Positions 24,999 through 33,947 of a stretch of 40,840 nt of DNA are shown piece by piece. Both the position numbers and the translations under genes were made by a program. Each line of letters opens with the position of its first letter. Position 1 is the stretch's first letter. Source of the stretch: Desulfallas thermosapovorans DSM 6562 (GTDB lineage Bacteria > Bacillota > Desulfotomaculia > Desulfotomaculales > Desulfallaceae); assembly GCF_008124625.1 (NCBI RefSeq), contig NZ_VNHM01000021.1, forward strand, positions 1 to 40,840. Direction: 5' to 3'. The notes beneath the pieces were generated by a model. That model was not told the DNA's origin, made no database searches, and saw only the letters and a program-made list of their open reading frames with translations.

Positions 24999-25029
24999 CG
25001 GGGTCAGGCTTAAAGTTTGTTAAAGTAAC
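24999..25029 (-). repeat. Dispersed repeat, copy D (reverse orientation)
   Basis: GGGGTCAGGCTTAAAGTTTG on the + strand is the reverse complement of the core in copies A-C, with differences (GTTAAAGTAAC). It lies between a terminator and the membrane-protein gene and is not attached to a gene end, unlike the other three. Confidence 0.75.
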
Positions 25030-25086
25030 CGTAGTGTTTGATAATGTAATATGGAGTGGTGCGGGGGAATGGGGGTAAATAAAGCT

Positions 25087-25113
25087 GCCTCCCGCGGTTG
25101 TTGCGCGGGAGGC
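25087..25113 (-). terminator. Terminator after the first SLH gene
   Basis: GCCTCCCGCG and CGCGGGAGGC arms with a 7-base loop. Leftward, the stem is followed by a T-containing run (CTTTATTTA). It lies 43 bases after the SLH gene stop. Confidence 0.8.
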
Positions 25114-25156
25114 TGGTTGTCTCGCTAGTCTTAACATTACCCGTAAATTGCAGGAA

Positions 25157-26770
25157 TTATTTCTGGGCAGGTAGTATTATTTCTACTTCAACTGTTTCTT
25201 TATCTTTGTTTTCACCGTATATAGTGATTTTAATGTCATTTGCCACTTTTAACAGTGTCCTCAGTGACTGCAAGCTTATACCTGGTTCTCCGGTATCAAG
25301 TGGCCCCAGTAAGTTCTTCACTGTAGTACTTGCCACGCCTTGATTAAAGTTAATCTCTCTAGTCTCACCCATTATGGTAATGCTGGCCCTGGTGGCGTTT
25401 TGAGTTGCCCTGACGGTCAATTCAGTAAACATGTCCGTATCATTATAACCGGTTAGATCCACCGTAAATACATTATTTACGCCCGACACCGTTTCTTGCC
25501 GGTCATCAACCACAAATGTTACGGAGTTTACCTTTAATTTGGGCTCTTTCTGGTCATTGGAATCTCCTCCGGAGACTCCACCGGAACCATCGCCGCCAAT
25601 CTTAATAACTTCGCCATCAAAAGAAGCCTTAATATCACCTACATTATGATTCCCTACACCCTTCACTTCCAACTTATCCTTCACAACCACCGGCTTTTCA
25701 TCTTTATTATCGGGATCGGTAGCCCGGACTTTATATGTTTTGTTGGGGTAAACCGGCACCTTAAACTTTCCATCGTTATCAGTAACGGTAACGAACGTAG
25801 GATTAGTTGTAAAGTACATGGTGGTTTTCTTTACCGGTCGGTTGTTATCATCCAATAGTTCACCACTAAGCACAGCTGCTTTGGTAAGGAGTAAATCCAC
25901 CCGTGTCATTTTTTGTTCAACAATAGTTATATCATTATTGAAAGATACTTCCCAGTCTGTAACAGCTGTAATATCGTATTTTCCGGGCTCCAACTTGATT
26001 TTAAAGTTGCCCTCACTGTCGGTTTCGATTTCTTTGAGCACTTCATAGCTATTAGCTTTAAATATATTTACTGCAGCGTTTTTTACTGGCTGGCCGTTAT
26101 AAGTAACCGTACCCTCCAAACCGGTCTCCAGCAACGGTTTGGGTTCAACCGGTTTTGTCACGCCTGGTACATATTCTAGAGCACGGTCCAGGGATACTAC
26201 AGCTTCGGCACGGGTAATGCTCTTCAGCGGCATAAATTTGTTATCAGGCATCCCGCGCATCAGCCCTGTTTTGACAACAGCGCCAACATTACCCCGGGAC
26301 CATTCGGAAATTTGAGCCGTATCCGCAAATACGCTTAGCCCTTCGGTGGTGGTTTCAATGTCCAGTAACCTGACCAAAATACTGGCTACTTCCTGGCGGG
26401 TAATGGGGTTATTGGGTTTGAAGGTACCGTCTGCATATCCACCTATGTAACCGGCAGCTTTGGCGGCCGCCACTTCACTGGCGTACCAATCACTGGATTT
26501 GACGTCACTAAAACTGACTGCTGCTTCCTTTTTATCAATATGGAAGGCACGGTTGGTCAAGGCCACAAATTCAGCCCTGCTTACTTGTTGGTTGGGTTTG
26601 AAGGTGCCGTCGGCGTACCCGCCGGCCAGGCCGTTTTCGGCCCACTTGTTGATTTGGCCCTCGGCCCAGTGGTTATTTACGTCTTTGAAACCAGCCGCAA
26701 ATGCATATCCGGAAACAGCTAACAGCATAAACATCGTTAAGAATACAGTCAAGTATTTCCTACCATACAT
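25157..26770 (-). CDS. SLH-domain surface protein with two carboxypeptidase-regulatory-like domains
   Basis: 537 residues from ATG at 26770 (GGGAGG upstream; two TTG codons just before are alternatives). Signal peptide ends near GYAFAAGF. Three SLH repeats (about residues 28-210) each show W..., GGYADGTFKPN and TRAE-type motifs; they bind the pyruvylated cell-wall polymer. They are followed by two carboxypeptidase-D regulatory-like beta-sandwich domains (LEGTVTYNGQPVKNAAVNIF and PAVLSGELLDDNNRP-like), a Gly/Ser linker (GGDGSGGVSGG) and a beta-rich end of unknown type. It is a paralogue of the next gene with the same start order. It probably forms part of the surface layer. Confidence 0.85.
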   Translation of the reverse strand: MYGRKYLTVFLTMFMLLAVSGYAFAAGFKDVNNHWAEGQINKWAENGLAGGYADGTFKPNQQVSRAEFVALTNRAFHIDKKEAAVSFSDVKSSDWYASEVAAAKAAGYIGGYADGTFKPNNPITRQEVASILVRLLDIETTTEGLSVFADTAQISEWSRGNVGAVVKTGLMRGMPDNKFMPLKSITRAEAVVSLDRALEYVPGVTKPVEPKPLLETGLEGTVTYNGQPVKNAAVNIFKANSYEVLKEIETDSEGNFKIKLEPGKYDITAVTDWEVSFNNDITIVEQKMTRVDLLLTKAAVLSGELLDDNNRPVKKTTMYFTTNPTFVTVTDNDGKFKVPVYPNKTYKVRATDPDNKDEKPVVVKDKLEVKGVGNHNVGDIKASFDGEVIKIGGDGSGGVSGGDSNDQKEPKLKVNSVTFVVDDRQETVSGVNNVFTVDLTGYNDTDMFTELTVRATQNATRASITIMGETREINFNQGVASTTVKNLLGPLDTGEPGISLQSLRTLLKVANDIKITIYGENKDKETVEVEIILPAQK

Positions 26771-26890
26771 CAACAAAAATCCTCCCTTTCAAATTAGTTG
26801 CACATTATTTTTAGTTGGCTATTTATAGATTCTCTGTAAATAATGTTATTCCCTGCACTCGCATGCATTTGTTATCGGCCCAATAAAAAC

Positions 26891-26915
26891 GCCCCGCTAC
26901 TATAAATAACGGGGC
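26891..26915 (-). terminator. Terminator after the long SLH gene
   Basis: GCCCCG and CGGGGC arms with a 13-base loop; on the minus strand the stem is followed by TTTTTATT. It is 15 bases beyond the gene stop. Confidence 0.8.
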
Positions 26916-26930
26916 TAAGCAGTACAATAT

Positions 26931-29900
26931 TTATTTCTCCACATCCACCGTGTAAACAGTTTGATTAGCAGGGTTCTTCTTATCTTTGACGATTACCACC
27001 AAGTCGTTACCAACCTTTTCACTTACGTTAATCATCAACTGGCTAAGGTTGACAGTATTTAATATTTCCTTTTTGCTATCGGAGCCAAGTTCATCCAGGT
27101 AGACATATACCTTCATAGCCATGGCCGCTATAGTAGTCGTGCCTGCATGTTCGGTGATGGCATTAATTATTGCTTTCTCATTGATAGCGTCAATAATGGC
27201 GTCCTTTTTACTGGATGATTTTATAGTTTCATACAGCGCAGTAATGTTTACAGCGTTGTAAAAGGCTTCTCTACATTCCGATTTTGCAATATTGTCCAAG
27301 GTATTTACATAATCATCAACTAAATCTTCTACGGCAATATTATCTCCGGCACAGGTGTTATACTTTTCGACTGCAGGCCGTAAAATATCTTTTATCTTTG
27401 CCTTGGTATTTGTGTCGGCGGCATTGTTAATTGCGGGAATGTTCAATGCTTCAATTATAGCTTTTCTGCCCTGTTCAGATATATTTTCATCATTGTTTGC
27501 TATTATCGCAATCTCGTTCACGACCTCAGCATAGAATTCATCTTTATTAAAATTAGACGATCTTTTAATAGCCTCAAAAAGACTACTAAACTCCACAGCA
27601 TCCAACACATCCTGGTGACTTAACCCCGCTCCAAGCAGTGCAGCTGCAGTTGTTGCAATATTAAAACCTGATATACTGTTGCCCAAGCTAAGATCATTAG
27701 AACCATTTATAAAATCCCAACTACCAAGCTTACTACCATTAAGGTTTATTTCTAAAGTGCTATTACCGGAAGGTGAATATAGTTCAATTTCCAAATCCGA
27801 AAATTTGCTTGGTTCTTTATCTATAATAATCTTTTTATTTTGCTGATCAACCGTTCCATTGGTAATACTTTCAATATAAGGTTTGTAAGGTTTTATGTTA
27901 TATTCAAAGGTTTCCACATGGCTGTTCTTCATATTATCTTTGATAGCTAATGCTTTAATGGTAGTATCTGATGTTATAACAATCGGTGCTTCATATAGGA
28001 TTCTATGTTTAGGCGCATTGGGGTTTTTACCGTCCGTGGTGTAGTAGATCTTGGCATTCGGTGTAGCTGTGCTTAATTTGACCTTAGTACCTTTGTCTAT
28101 TTCTCCGGGCTGCGGATTGGCAGTTGGTTTTTCTACCCTAGCAGCCTCAATAACACCCCATTTAGAAAAGTGGTATACCGTTACCGTAACTAACTTGTTA
28201 ACTTTATCAACAACAGGGTCGGCGGCACACTCCCACTTTTTCTCACTTTCATTATAATAAAAGATTGCCAGGTTGTCAGGATCATCAACCTTTGACTCAT
28301 CATAGGGCAGGGTCAATTTAACTCCGGCACTAAAATCATCGACTTGTTTATCAAACTCCACTTCAATTACCTGGCCCGCTACGGTAAATACCGCAGGAGG
28401 ATCACTAGGAAGCTCATAATCATCTTCATCGCATTTTTTAACAGTCACTTTTACACCTTCTGGAAGACTGCTCTTCACAGAGGTAAAGTCTATGGTAATC
28501 CCACCCTCATATGCAACGGGAATATCAGGATCCACTTCCACAGATGTACCTACAGGTGCCTCTACCCTAAGGGTAAGAATAACCTTGGGCGCATACCCGC
28601 TAACGGTGCCTTGGAAAGTAAATACACCGGCTTTTGTTGTATCTACAACATTAGGACTCCATGTTACAGAATATTTTTTAGTTTTACCATCGCTCATATT
28701 AGCTGTAACTTCGGTAGGTAAACTATAATTTTCATTTAAGGCAACAGTGTATTGAATATTATCAATGCTTACTATTACGGGTGTATCGTCACCCCCACTC
28801 GGCCCACCGCCACCGCCACCACCGGGTGCTGAAAGTGAGAACGGTGCCTTAAAGATGCCCAAACTCCGGGTACCGGCGGCTCCTACAGCCACATCTTCGG
28901 CCAACAGCAGGGGATCCTCGTCTTCTTTACCGGGCTTGTACACCTGCACCGTATATGTACTGTCAGGCAGTACGGCCCCCTTAAACTTTCCATCATTACC
29001 CGTATAAATAATAAACGTGGGGTTTGTGGTGAAGAGCATCTTGGCATTCTGAACCTTGGTTCTATTTTCATCATACAAAGTACCGGAAACTACCGCTGCG
29101 GGTACCAATTCCAGTTTTGCCGTGGCTTTCTCATCTTTTACCACCGTGATATCACTTTGATAAGCCACCTTATTGTCGGTAACCGCCGTTAAATCGTAAT
29201 CACCGGCAGCCAGTGCGAATTCAAAATAACCTTTGCTGTCGGTTTCGGTTTCCTTTATATCTTCATAACCACCGGCCTTAAACACACGCACGGTGGCACC
29301 GGATACTGCTTTACCGTCCAGTGTTACCGTTCCCTGTAAAGTTGCCTCTTCAATTACAGGCGGTGTAACCGGGGCAAATTCCCTGGCTCTGTCCAGAGCG
29401 ACCACTGCCTCGGCTCTGGTGATGCTTTTGCCGGGCTGGAAAGTGCCGTCAGGATAACCGGCCATTAGACCGGCCTTGGCTATGGCACCGATGCTGCTGC
29501 GGGACCACTGGGGAATCTGGCCGGCGTCTTTAAAACCTTCCAATCCCTGGGTAGTGGGTTCCAGTTCGAGCAGTCTGACCAAAATACTGGCCGCTTCCTG
29601 GCGGGAAATGGACTGCTGCGGTTTAAAGGTACCATCTGGATAACCGCCGGTATAACCCGCCGCGCTGGCGGCTGCAATATCGTTATAGTACCACTGGCTT
29701 GAGTTTACATCGCTGAAATTAGCGGCAAAACCTTTAGTTTCAATGCCAAAGGCACGGTTGACTAGGGCTACGAATTCAGCTCTGGTAACCTGGTTATTGG
29801 GTTTAAAAGTACCATCTGAATAACCGCCGGCCAAACCTTTTTCCGCCCATTTGTTAATTTGTCCTTCGGCCCAATGCCCCCGGGTGTCCGTGAACCCTGC

Positions 29901-29978
29901 GGCAAAGGCGTATCCCGCCGCGGTAAGCATCAGGGATAACACTATTAATAAAGATAAAAAATATCTCCTATTAAACAA
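26931..29978 (-). CDS. Large SLH surface protein with Ig-like, chitobiase-C-like and helical-repeat regions
   Basis: 1015 residues from TTG at 29978 (AAAGGAG about 8 bases upstream); the GTG at 29996 places the RBS inside the gene. Signal peptide ends at YAFAAGF. Three SLH repeats (about 30-205), two carboxypeptidase-regulatory-like domains matching the paralogue next door, a Gly-rich linker, a Big_4-like domain (VTWSPNVVDTTKAGVFTFQG), then a chitobiase/FN3-like C-terminal type domain (KIYYTTDGKNPNAP and ITSDTTIKALAIKD). The last 250 residues are helical with a repeated AVNxxxLxxxI motif that I cannot assign. It probably sits in the S-layer and may bind carbohydrate or mediate contacts. Confidence 0.85.
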   Translation of the reverse strand: MFNRRYFLSLLIVLSLMLTAAGYAFAAGFTDTRGHWAEGQINKWAEKGLAGGYSDGTFKPNNQVTRAEFVALVNRAFGIETKGFAANFSDVNSSQWYYNDIAAASAAGYTGGYPDGTFKPQQSISRQEAASILVRLLELEPTTQGLEGFKDAGQIPQWSRSSIGAIAKAGLMAGYPDGTFQPGKSITRAEAVVALDRAREFAPVTPPVIEEATLQGTVTLDGKAVSGATVRVFKAGGYEDIKETETDSKGYFEFALAAGDYDLTAVTDNKVAYQSDITVVKDEKATAKLELVPAAVVSGTLYDENRTKVQNAKMLFTTNPTFIIYTGNDGKFKGAVLPDSTYTVQVYKPGKEDEDPLLLAEDVAVGAAGTRSLGIFKAPFSLSAPGGGGGGGPSGGDDTPVIVSIDNIQYTVALNENYSLPTEVTANMSDGKTKKYSVTWSPNVVDTTKAGVFTFQGTVSGYAPKVILTLRVEAPVGTSVEVDPDIPVAYEGGITIDFTSVKSSLPEGVKVTVKKCDEDDYELPSDPPAVFTVAGQVIEVEFDKQVDDFSAGVKLTLPYDESKVDDPDNLAIFYYNESEKKWECAADPVVDKVNKLVTVTVYHFSKWGVIEAARVEKPTANPQPGEIDKGTKVKLSTATPNAKIYYTTDGKNPNAPKHRILYEAPIVITSDTTIKALAIKDNMKNSHVETFEYNIKPYKPYIESITNGTVDQQNKKIIIDKEPSKFSDLEIELYSPSGNSTLEINLNGSKLGSWDFINGSNDLSLGNSISGFNIATTAAALLGAGLSHQDVLDAVEFSSLFEAIKRSSNFNKDEFYAEVVNEIAIIANNDENISEQGRKAIIEALNIPAINNAADTNTKAKIKDILRPAVEKYNTCAGDNIAVEDLVDDYVNTLDNIAKSECREAFYNAVNITALYETIKSSSKKDAIIDAINEKAIINAITEHAGTTTIAAMAMKVYVYLDELGSDSKKEILNTVNLSQLMINVSEKVGNDLVVIVKDKKNPANQTVYTVDVEK

Positions 29979-30063
29979 ACAGGTCACTCCTTTCACTTAC
30001 TATAAATACCGACCCATCCTCGCAACCTGGTTTTTTATCTCTAATGCCACCTCCTATTGTTTT

Positions 30064-30093
30064 TTGACAATTTTTTCATTAACGTAATAATAT
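30064..30093 (+). promoter_or_regulatory. Rightward sigma-A-like promoter
   Basis: TTGACA (30064-30069), 18 bases, TAATAT (30088-30093). The -35 is consensus. It points right, away from the leftward SLH gene, toward a 41-codon frame and the terminator at 30223-30260. No annotated rightward gene explains it. Confidence 0.55.
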
Positions 30094-30097
30094 AGAC

Positions 30098-30260
30098 ATG
30101 GAACTTAAGAATTCCACAAAACTTGTTATAAATCCTTCCAACATGCTTAAAATGTCCCAATATTTAAGAAGCACAAAGCCAGACGTCGATAAAATGCAAA
30201 GTGAACATGTAAGCCGGATATAAAAAAACAGAAAACCGGTTCACCCGGTCTCTGTTTTTT
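30098..30260 (+). ncRNA. Candidate small transcript or 41-residue gene
   Basis: Between the TTGACA/TAATAT promoter and a strong terminator lies about 160 bases. It contains an ATG frame at 30098-30223 (MELKNSTKLVINPSNMLKMS to the middle, ending SEHVSRI). There is no ribosome site, because the ATG is only a few bases from the -10. It could be a leaderless peptide, a non-coding RNA, or nothing. Confidence 0.3.
30223..30260 (-). terminator. Bidirectional terminator
   Basis: ACAGAAAACCGG and CCGGTCTCTGT arms with a short TTCACC loop, flanked by A7 on the left and T6 on the right, so it can work in both directions. Leftward, it ends the acidic stalk-domain gene (15 bases after its stop). Confidence 0.85.
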
Positions 30261-30274
30261 GAAAGGTTTCATCA

Positions 30275-31321
30275 TTAAACATTGTACTTAAAACTTTCCA
30301 GCTCAAAACCGTCCTCATCATAAAAATACAACTCTACCGTATCCAGCCTGACATTTTCATCTTCAAATTCCTCGGCTATATCTTCTCCGATACTATCCAC
30401 GGCATCCTCAATATCACGATCACGTAAATATCTCCACTCTACCGAACAATCATCATCCTCTGCGTCCAAGTGAATGTCAACTTCCTTATCGTCCTTATCA
30501 TAGTTTACCTGGGTTACTCTAAATTCCAAATCTTCCACGCTATATCTTTTGTTCAGCAGGTTATCTTCCACCTCGGAGGCATTATCACTGCCACCCCGGT
30601 AGTCCTCGTCGTTAAAATCCACTTCCAGGTCGTCCTTGCCGTCTTTATTAAATTCCACCAGCTCTTCATCATCATCTATATCGATGACTACACCTTCGAT
30701 TACCGTATTTTTCGTCAGCTCGTCCTGGATATATTCAACCAGATCTTCCAGCCAGTCTTCAATATCTTTGTCCCTCAGATCTTCCCACTCATCGCCATAA
30801 TCGCCCAGATCCACTTCAATCTCCACTTCCACGTCATCCTCGTCGCCGTCCAGCCTGATGTCCTCTATGGCCACATCTTCCAACTCATCAAATCTATCCA
30901 GCAATTCATCTTCCAGGTCTCTTAAATCATTCTTGTCCTCTTTGTCCGGCTGTTTCTGCAAATCTTCGATTTGCTTCTTCAAGTTGGCTATTTCCTGATC
31001 CTTTGCTATCAGTTGCGCCTTCAAGCTGCCAACCTCAGCAGCGGCACCGCTGGTCAATTGGATGGTTTTGGTTTCAGCCTGCCAGTTTACATTACATTTT
31101 AAGGCTTCCCCGGCCACGCGCAGCGGTACATAAGTAACTCCATTTAGCAAGAAAGGCTCCTGCCCGGCTGATAGATTAACCGCTTTCCCATCGGCATAGA
31201 TTACAATATTATTGTAGTCTACCTTAATTTGTTTGCTGCCCACAGTCGCTTCCGCCATCCCACTCAGAGCAAACAATAAAAACGCCGACATCATCAAAAC
31301 TATGAGTCTCTTTTTAAAAAT
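30275..31321 (-). CDS. Secreted acidic protein with copper-amine-oxidase-like N-terminal (stalk) domain
   Basis: About 348 residues if it begins at ATT (31321), 340 from TTG (31297). The ATT start has GGGAGGG about 7 bases upstream and gives a proper signal peptide (IFKKRLIVLMMSAFLLFAL); the TTG start has no nearby ribosome site and no basic n-region. After the signal comes a stalk domain with VTYVPLRVAGEALKCNVNW, typical of Cu_amine_oxidN1 (wall-surface module, no oxidase activity). A coiled coil (LKAQLIAKDQEIANLKKQIE) follows, then two similar Asp/Glu-rich units, each with a W-x2-LRDxDIED block. It is likely extracellular or wall-bound, perhaps binding cations; that is inference. Confidence 0.8.
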   Translation of the reverse strand: MFKKRLIVLMMSAFLLFALSGMAEATVGSKQIKVDYNNIVIYADGKAVNLSAGQEPFLLNGVTYVPLRVAGEALKCNVNWQAETKTIQLTSGAAAEVGSLKAQLIAKDQEIANLKKQIEDLQKQPDKEDKNDLRDLEDELLDRFDELEDVAIEDIRLDGDEDDVEVEIEVDLGDYGDEWEDLRDKDIEDWLEDLVEYIQDELTKNTVIEGVVIDIDDDEELVEFNKDGKDDLEVDFNDEDYRGGSDNASEVEDNLLNKRYSVEDLEFRVTQVNYDKDDKEVDIHLDAEDDDCSVEWRYLRDRDIEDAVDSIGEDIAEEFEDENVRLDTVELYFYDEDGFELESFKYNV

Positions 31322-31449
31322 GGCTAATCCCTCCCTAATAATTTTATCAACCTGTTAGTTATGACGTAGCTTACTGGCAGGTTGTTCCTAACATTGAAAA
31401 ACTTCTACATTTTATGATTCAATCCTGCCCTTAAAGGGTTTTGACAAGA

Positions 31450-31485
31450 AAAGAAAGCCGGCAATGACAGTAAGCGGCTTTCTTT
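31450..31485 (-). terminator. Terminator after the small secreted-protein gene
   Basis: AAAGAAAGCCG and CGGCTTTCTTT arms with a 14-base loop; on the minus strand the right arm ends in a pyrimidine-rich TTTCTTTTCTTG tail. It lies 15 bases after the gene stop. Confidence 0.75.
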
Positions 31486-31499
31486 CTTTAGTACAGGGT

Positions 31500-31949
31500 T
31501 TAAAAACCCCGGTACATAATAATGGTCGGTTTTTGGGCTTTGATACCCCGGCCGTCGGACTTGGGCAGGCTAAACAGGTGATTGTTTTCCACTACCTGGC
31601 CAGCCATGACATTTTTCCCGGCTGTCAAATCGGGTATACCGCCGCCGCTGGGATCCACTACCACAGCGCTGCCGCTGCGCACAATGATTTCAGTACCCGC
31701 TTTGCCAATGAACTCCTGGCCGGTTTCCAGCTCAGCAACAACCCATTCCAATGATGCAGAGCCCCCGGATAAACCCAGGCCGGCAATGTATTCCTGCACG
31801 TATCTTTCCACGAAGCTTCTGGTTACCAGGGGGTCACCGGCGGATCCGGGGTCACCGCCGTCGGCCGCAGCTAAACCTGCATACCCGGTGATGACTGCCG
31901 CCATGAGCAGCAGGGCCACCAACACTGCTTTGCTTTTGATTTTGCTCAT
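31500..31949 (-). CDS. Small secreted protein of unknown function
   Basis: 149 residues. Signal peptide with KIKSK and a hydrophobic core, ending near AGLAAADGG. The mature part has GDPLVTRSFVERYVQEYIAG, then LETGQEFIGKAGTEIIVRSG and DGRGIKAQKPTIIMYRGF. I recall similar proteins of this size in Desulfotomaculum-type genomes but know no function. GTGAGG about 7 bases before the ATG supports the start. It is monocistronic, with its own terminator, and is followed on the left by the acidic stalk-domain gene. Confidence 0.7.
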   Translation of the reverse strand: MSKIKSKAVLVALLLMAAVITGYAGLAAADGGDPGSAGDPLVTRSFVERYVQEYIAGLGLSGGSASLEWVVAELETGQEFIGKAGTEIIVRSGSAVVVDPSGGGIPDLTAGKNVMAGQVVENNHLFSLPKSDGRGIKAQKPTIIMYRGF

Positions 31950-32232
31950 CGAAAAACCTCACTTTTCGTAATAATGTATGGTTTTCCAGTTCGACAAGAC
32001 AGGCACATTTCCTGCCATCACCTTGTACCTGTTAAACCCTTTCTATATAATTGACATAACTTGTAACACTCTCCGGTAATGGTCTTGCTATTGCTACGTT
32101 ATATTATAGTAGAGGTTAGCCTTGTATTTTTGCCATCACCGCAATGACAAAGTTTTACTTCGCGGCTGAGGGTAGGTTAGCTTAAAATCCGGGGAAAATG
32201 TCTCCATATCTTTTAGGAAGGTGGCAGGTCTT

Positions 32233-33840
32233 ATGAAAAAAGCGCAGGTAATACTTGCAGGGTTGCTATTGGTATCTTTGGTATTTATCTACCAAACCCT
32301 GGGCCAGGAAAGTAGGGTATCAGCAAACAACACGGCTGACCCCGGCACAAATGTTTTATACATACCGCTGGACAACCGCCCGGTTAATTATCAGAACGCC
32401 CTTGAGCTGGCCCGGTTGGCTGGTTTTAATCCAGTCTTCCCCACCCAGGAACAGCTTGCCGGTAATGGCGAGTTAAATACTTGGTTAACAGGCCAAATTC
32501 CCCACTACGGGGCTGCGGTATTATCGTTGGATATGCTGCTTTACGGTGGCCTGGTGGATTCCCGCAAACATAACTTGACCATGGATGAAATAGCCAAACG
32601 GGTTAACTTAATAAAAAGCATTAAAAAAGACGATCATCTTGTCTACGCTTTTATCTCCATTATGAGAGCGCCAATGGCCAATACCCCCCACACCATGCCG
32701 GATTATTACAACACATACGGCGCCAAGATTTTTAAATACGGCCAGTTAATGGATAAAGACCGCCTGGGCATTATTGAACCGGCTGAAGCTAAAAGGTTGA
32801 GCGAGCTTACCAGTGAGATCCCCGGTGAATACCTTAAAGATTTCACTGCTAGAAGAGATAAAAATTATCAAGCAACTGTGCAGGTTCTTAAGCTGGTACA
32901 GCAGGGCTATATTGACCGCCTGGTGATAAGCAAGGATGATACCGCACCCTACGGGTTTACCCGCATGGAGGCGGAAAGATTGACCAGGCTGGTGCAGCGG
33001 TATAACATCGCCGGCAAGGTGGAGTTCTTGGCAGGCACCGATGAATGCGGCCAACTGCTGCTGGCTGCCATGGCCAACAAGCTGGGCGCAGGTGTGGGCG
33101 ACCGGGCTCTCCGGGTTTACGTGGATTATGCCTGCCGGGAACTGGCCGGAGATATCCCATTATATGAAGATGTTCCTTTACAGGAGAACATACTTCTGCA
33201 CATTAAGGCTATCGGGGCCGAATTGACAGCACTGCCCGGCAAGGCTGATTTGGTACTGGCAGTGCATAACGGACCGGGATCGGGCGAACCGCAACAGCAA
33301 GATGCTTATGAGGTTACCGAGGCACGACAACAATTTATCGAGCGCATCAAAAACTACAATGCCCGGGGAACTTCAGTGGCCATAGCAGATGTGAACCGTC
33401 CCAATATGGCGGATGCCGGGTTTATGCAAACCCTTAACACCCACTATGACCTGTCCCAGTTGGCGGGCTATTCGGGTTGGAATACTGCGGGTAATTCAGT
33501 AGGCCTTGCGCTCAGCCAGGGAATTATAGCCACCGGGCATACCGGTGCAGGTGACCCGGGCTTTGCCGAAAAACAGCGGGACATCATTCTAAAGTGCTTG
33601 CTTGAGGATTGGGGCTACCAGGCAATAACCAGACCGGTGATCAGGGAAAAGGTACCGGTGGAACAACAAACATTAATGACCGATCCACAATTGGAACAGC
33701 AAACCACGGCGGAGATAGCACGAATGCTGAATGACTTTGCCGACCGAAATTTGCGGGAGGATTTTGGTAATGTTGAGGTAACAGAGGTCAACTTACCCTG
33801 GCACCGGTTATTCGATATCGATTTTGAAGTGCAAACATAG
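32233..33840 (+). CDS. DUF4127-family secreted or membrane-anchored protein
   Basis: 535 residues from ATG at 32233 (AGGTGG about 8 bases upstream); GTG at 32221 is possible but overlaps the ribosome site. An N-terminal hydrophobic segment (AQVILAGLLLVSLVFIYQTL) acts as a signal peptide or anchor. The family mark VLYIPLDNRPVNYQNALELA is near the start, with AAVLSLDMLLYGGLVDSRKH and ISKDDTAPYGFTRMEAERL following. DUF4127 proteins have no established activity; the conserved Asp, Asn and Arg suggest an enzyme. It is the first rightward gene in the window, divergent from the small secreted-protein gene, and is followed by a stalk-domain gene. Confidence 0.85.
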   Translation: MKKAQVILAGLLLVSLVFIYQTLGQESRVSANNTADPGTNVLYIPLDNRPVNYQNALELARLAGFNPVFPTQEQLAGNGELNTWLTGQIPHYGAAVLSLDMLLYGGLVDSRKHNLTMDEIAKRVNLIKSIKKDDHLVYAFISIMRAPMANTPHTMPDYYNTYGAKIFKYGQLMDKDRLGIIEPAEAKRLSELTSEIPGEYLKDFTARRDKNYQATVQVLKLVQQGYIDRLVISKDDTAPYGFTRMEAERLTRLVQRYNIAGKVEFLAGTDECGQLLLAAMANKLGAGVGDRALRVYVDYACRELAGDIPLYEDVPLQENILLHIKAIGAELTALPGKADLVLAVHNGPGSGEPQQQDAYEVTEARQQFIERIKNYNARGTSVAIADVNRPNMADAGFMQTLNTHYDLSQLAGYSGWNTAGNSVGLALSQGIIATGHTGAGDPGFAEKQRDIILKCLLEDWGYQAITRPVIREKVPVEQQTLMTDPQLEQQTTAEIARMLNDFADRNLREDFGNVEVTEVNLPWHRLFDIDFEVQT

Positions 33841-33947
33841 AAATAATAGGAAATGTTTAATTTTGTAAAAAAGAAGGGATTTATGCGTCTTATATCAAAT
33901 TAAAAAATGTAGCTTAGCATAAGGGGGTGGTTTCTATTGCGCATAAT

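Noticed and set aside
24934-25137. 67-residue minus-strand frame between the SLH gene and the membrane-protein gene
   Set aside because: It spans a terminator hairpin and repeat copy D and has no ribosome site. It is noted only because its LTNFKPDP matches the peptide reading of the other repeat copies.
32051-32110. TTGACA at 32051 as promoter of the DUF4127 gene
   Set aside because: No acceptable -10 at 16-18 bases; the TATATTATAG further right does not pair with it at normal spacing.
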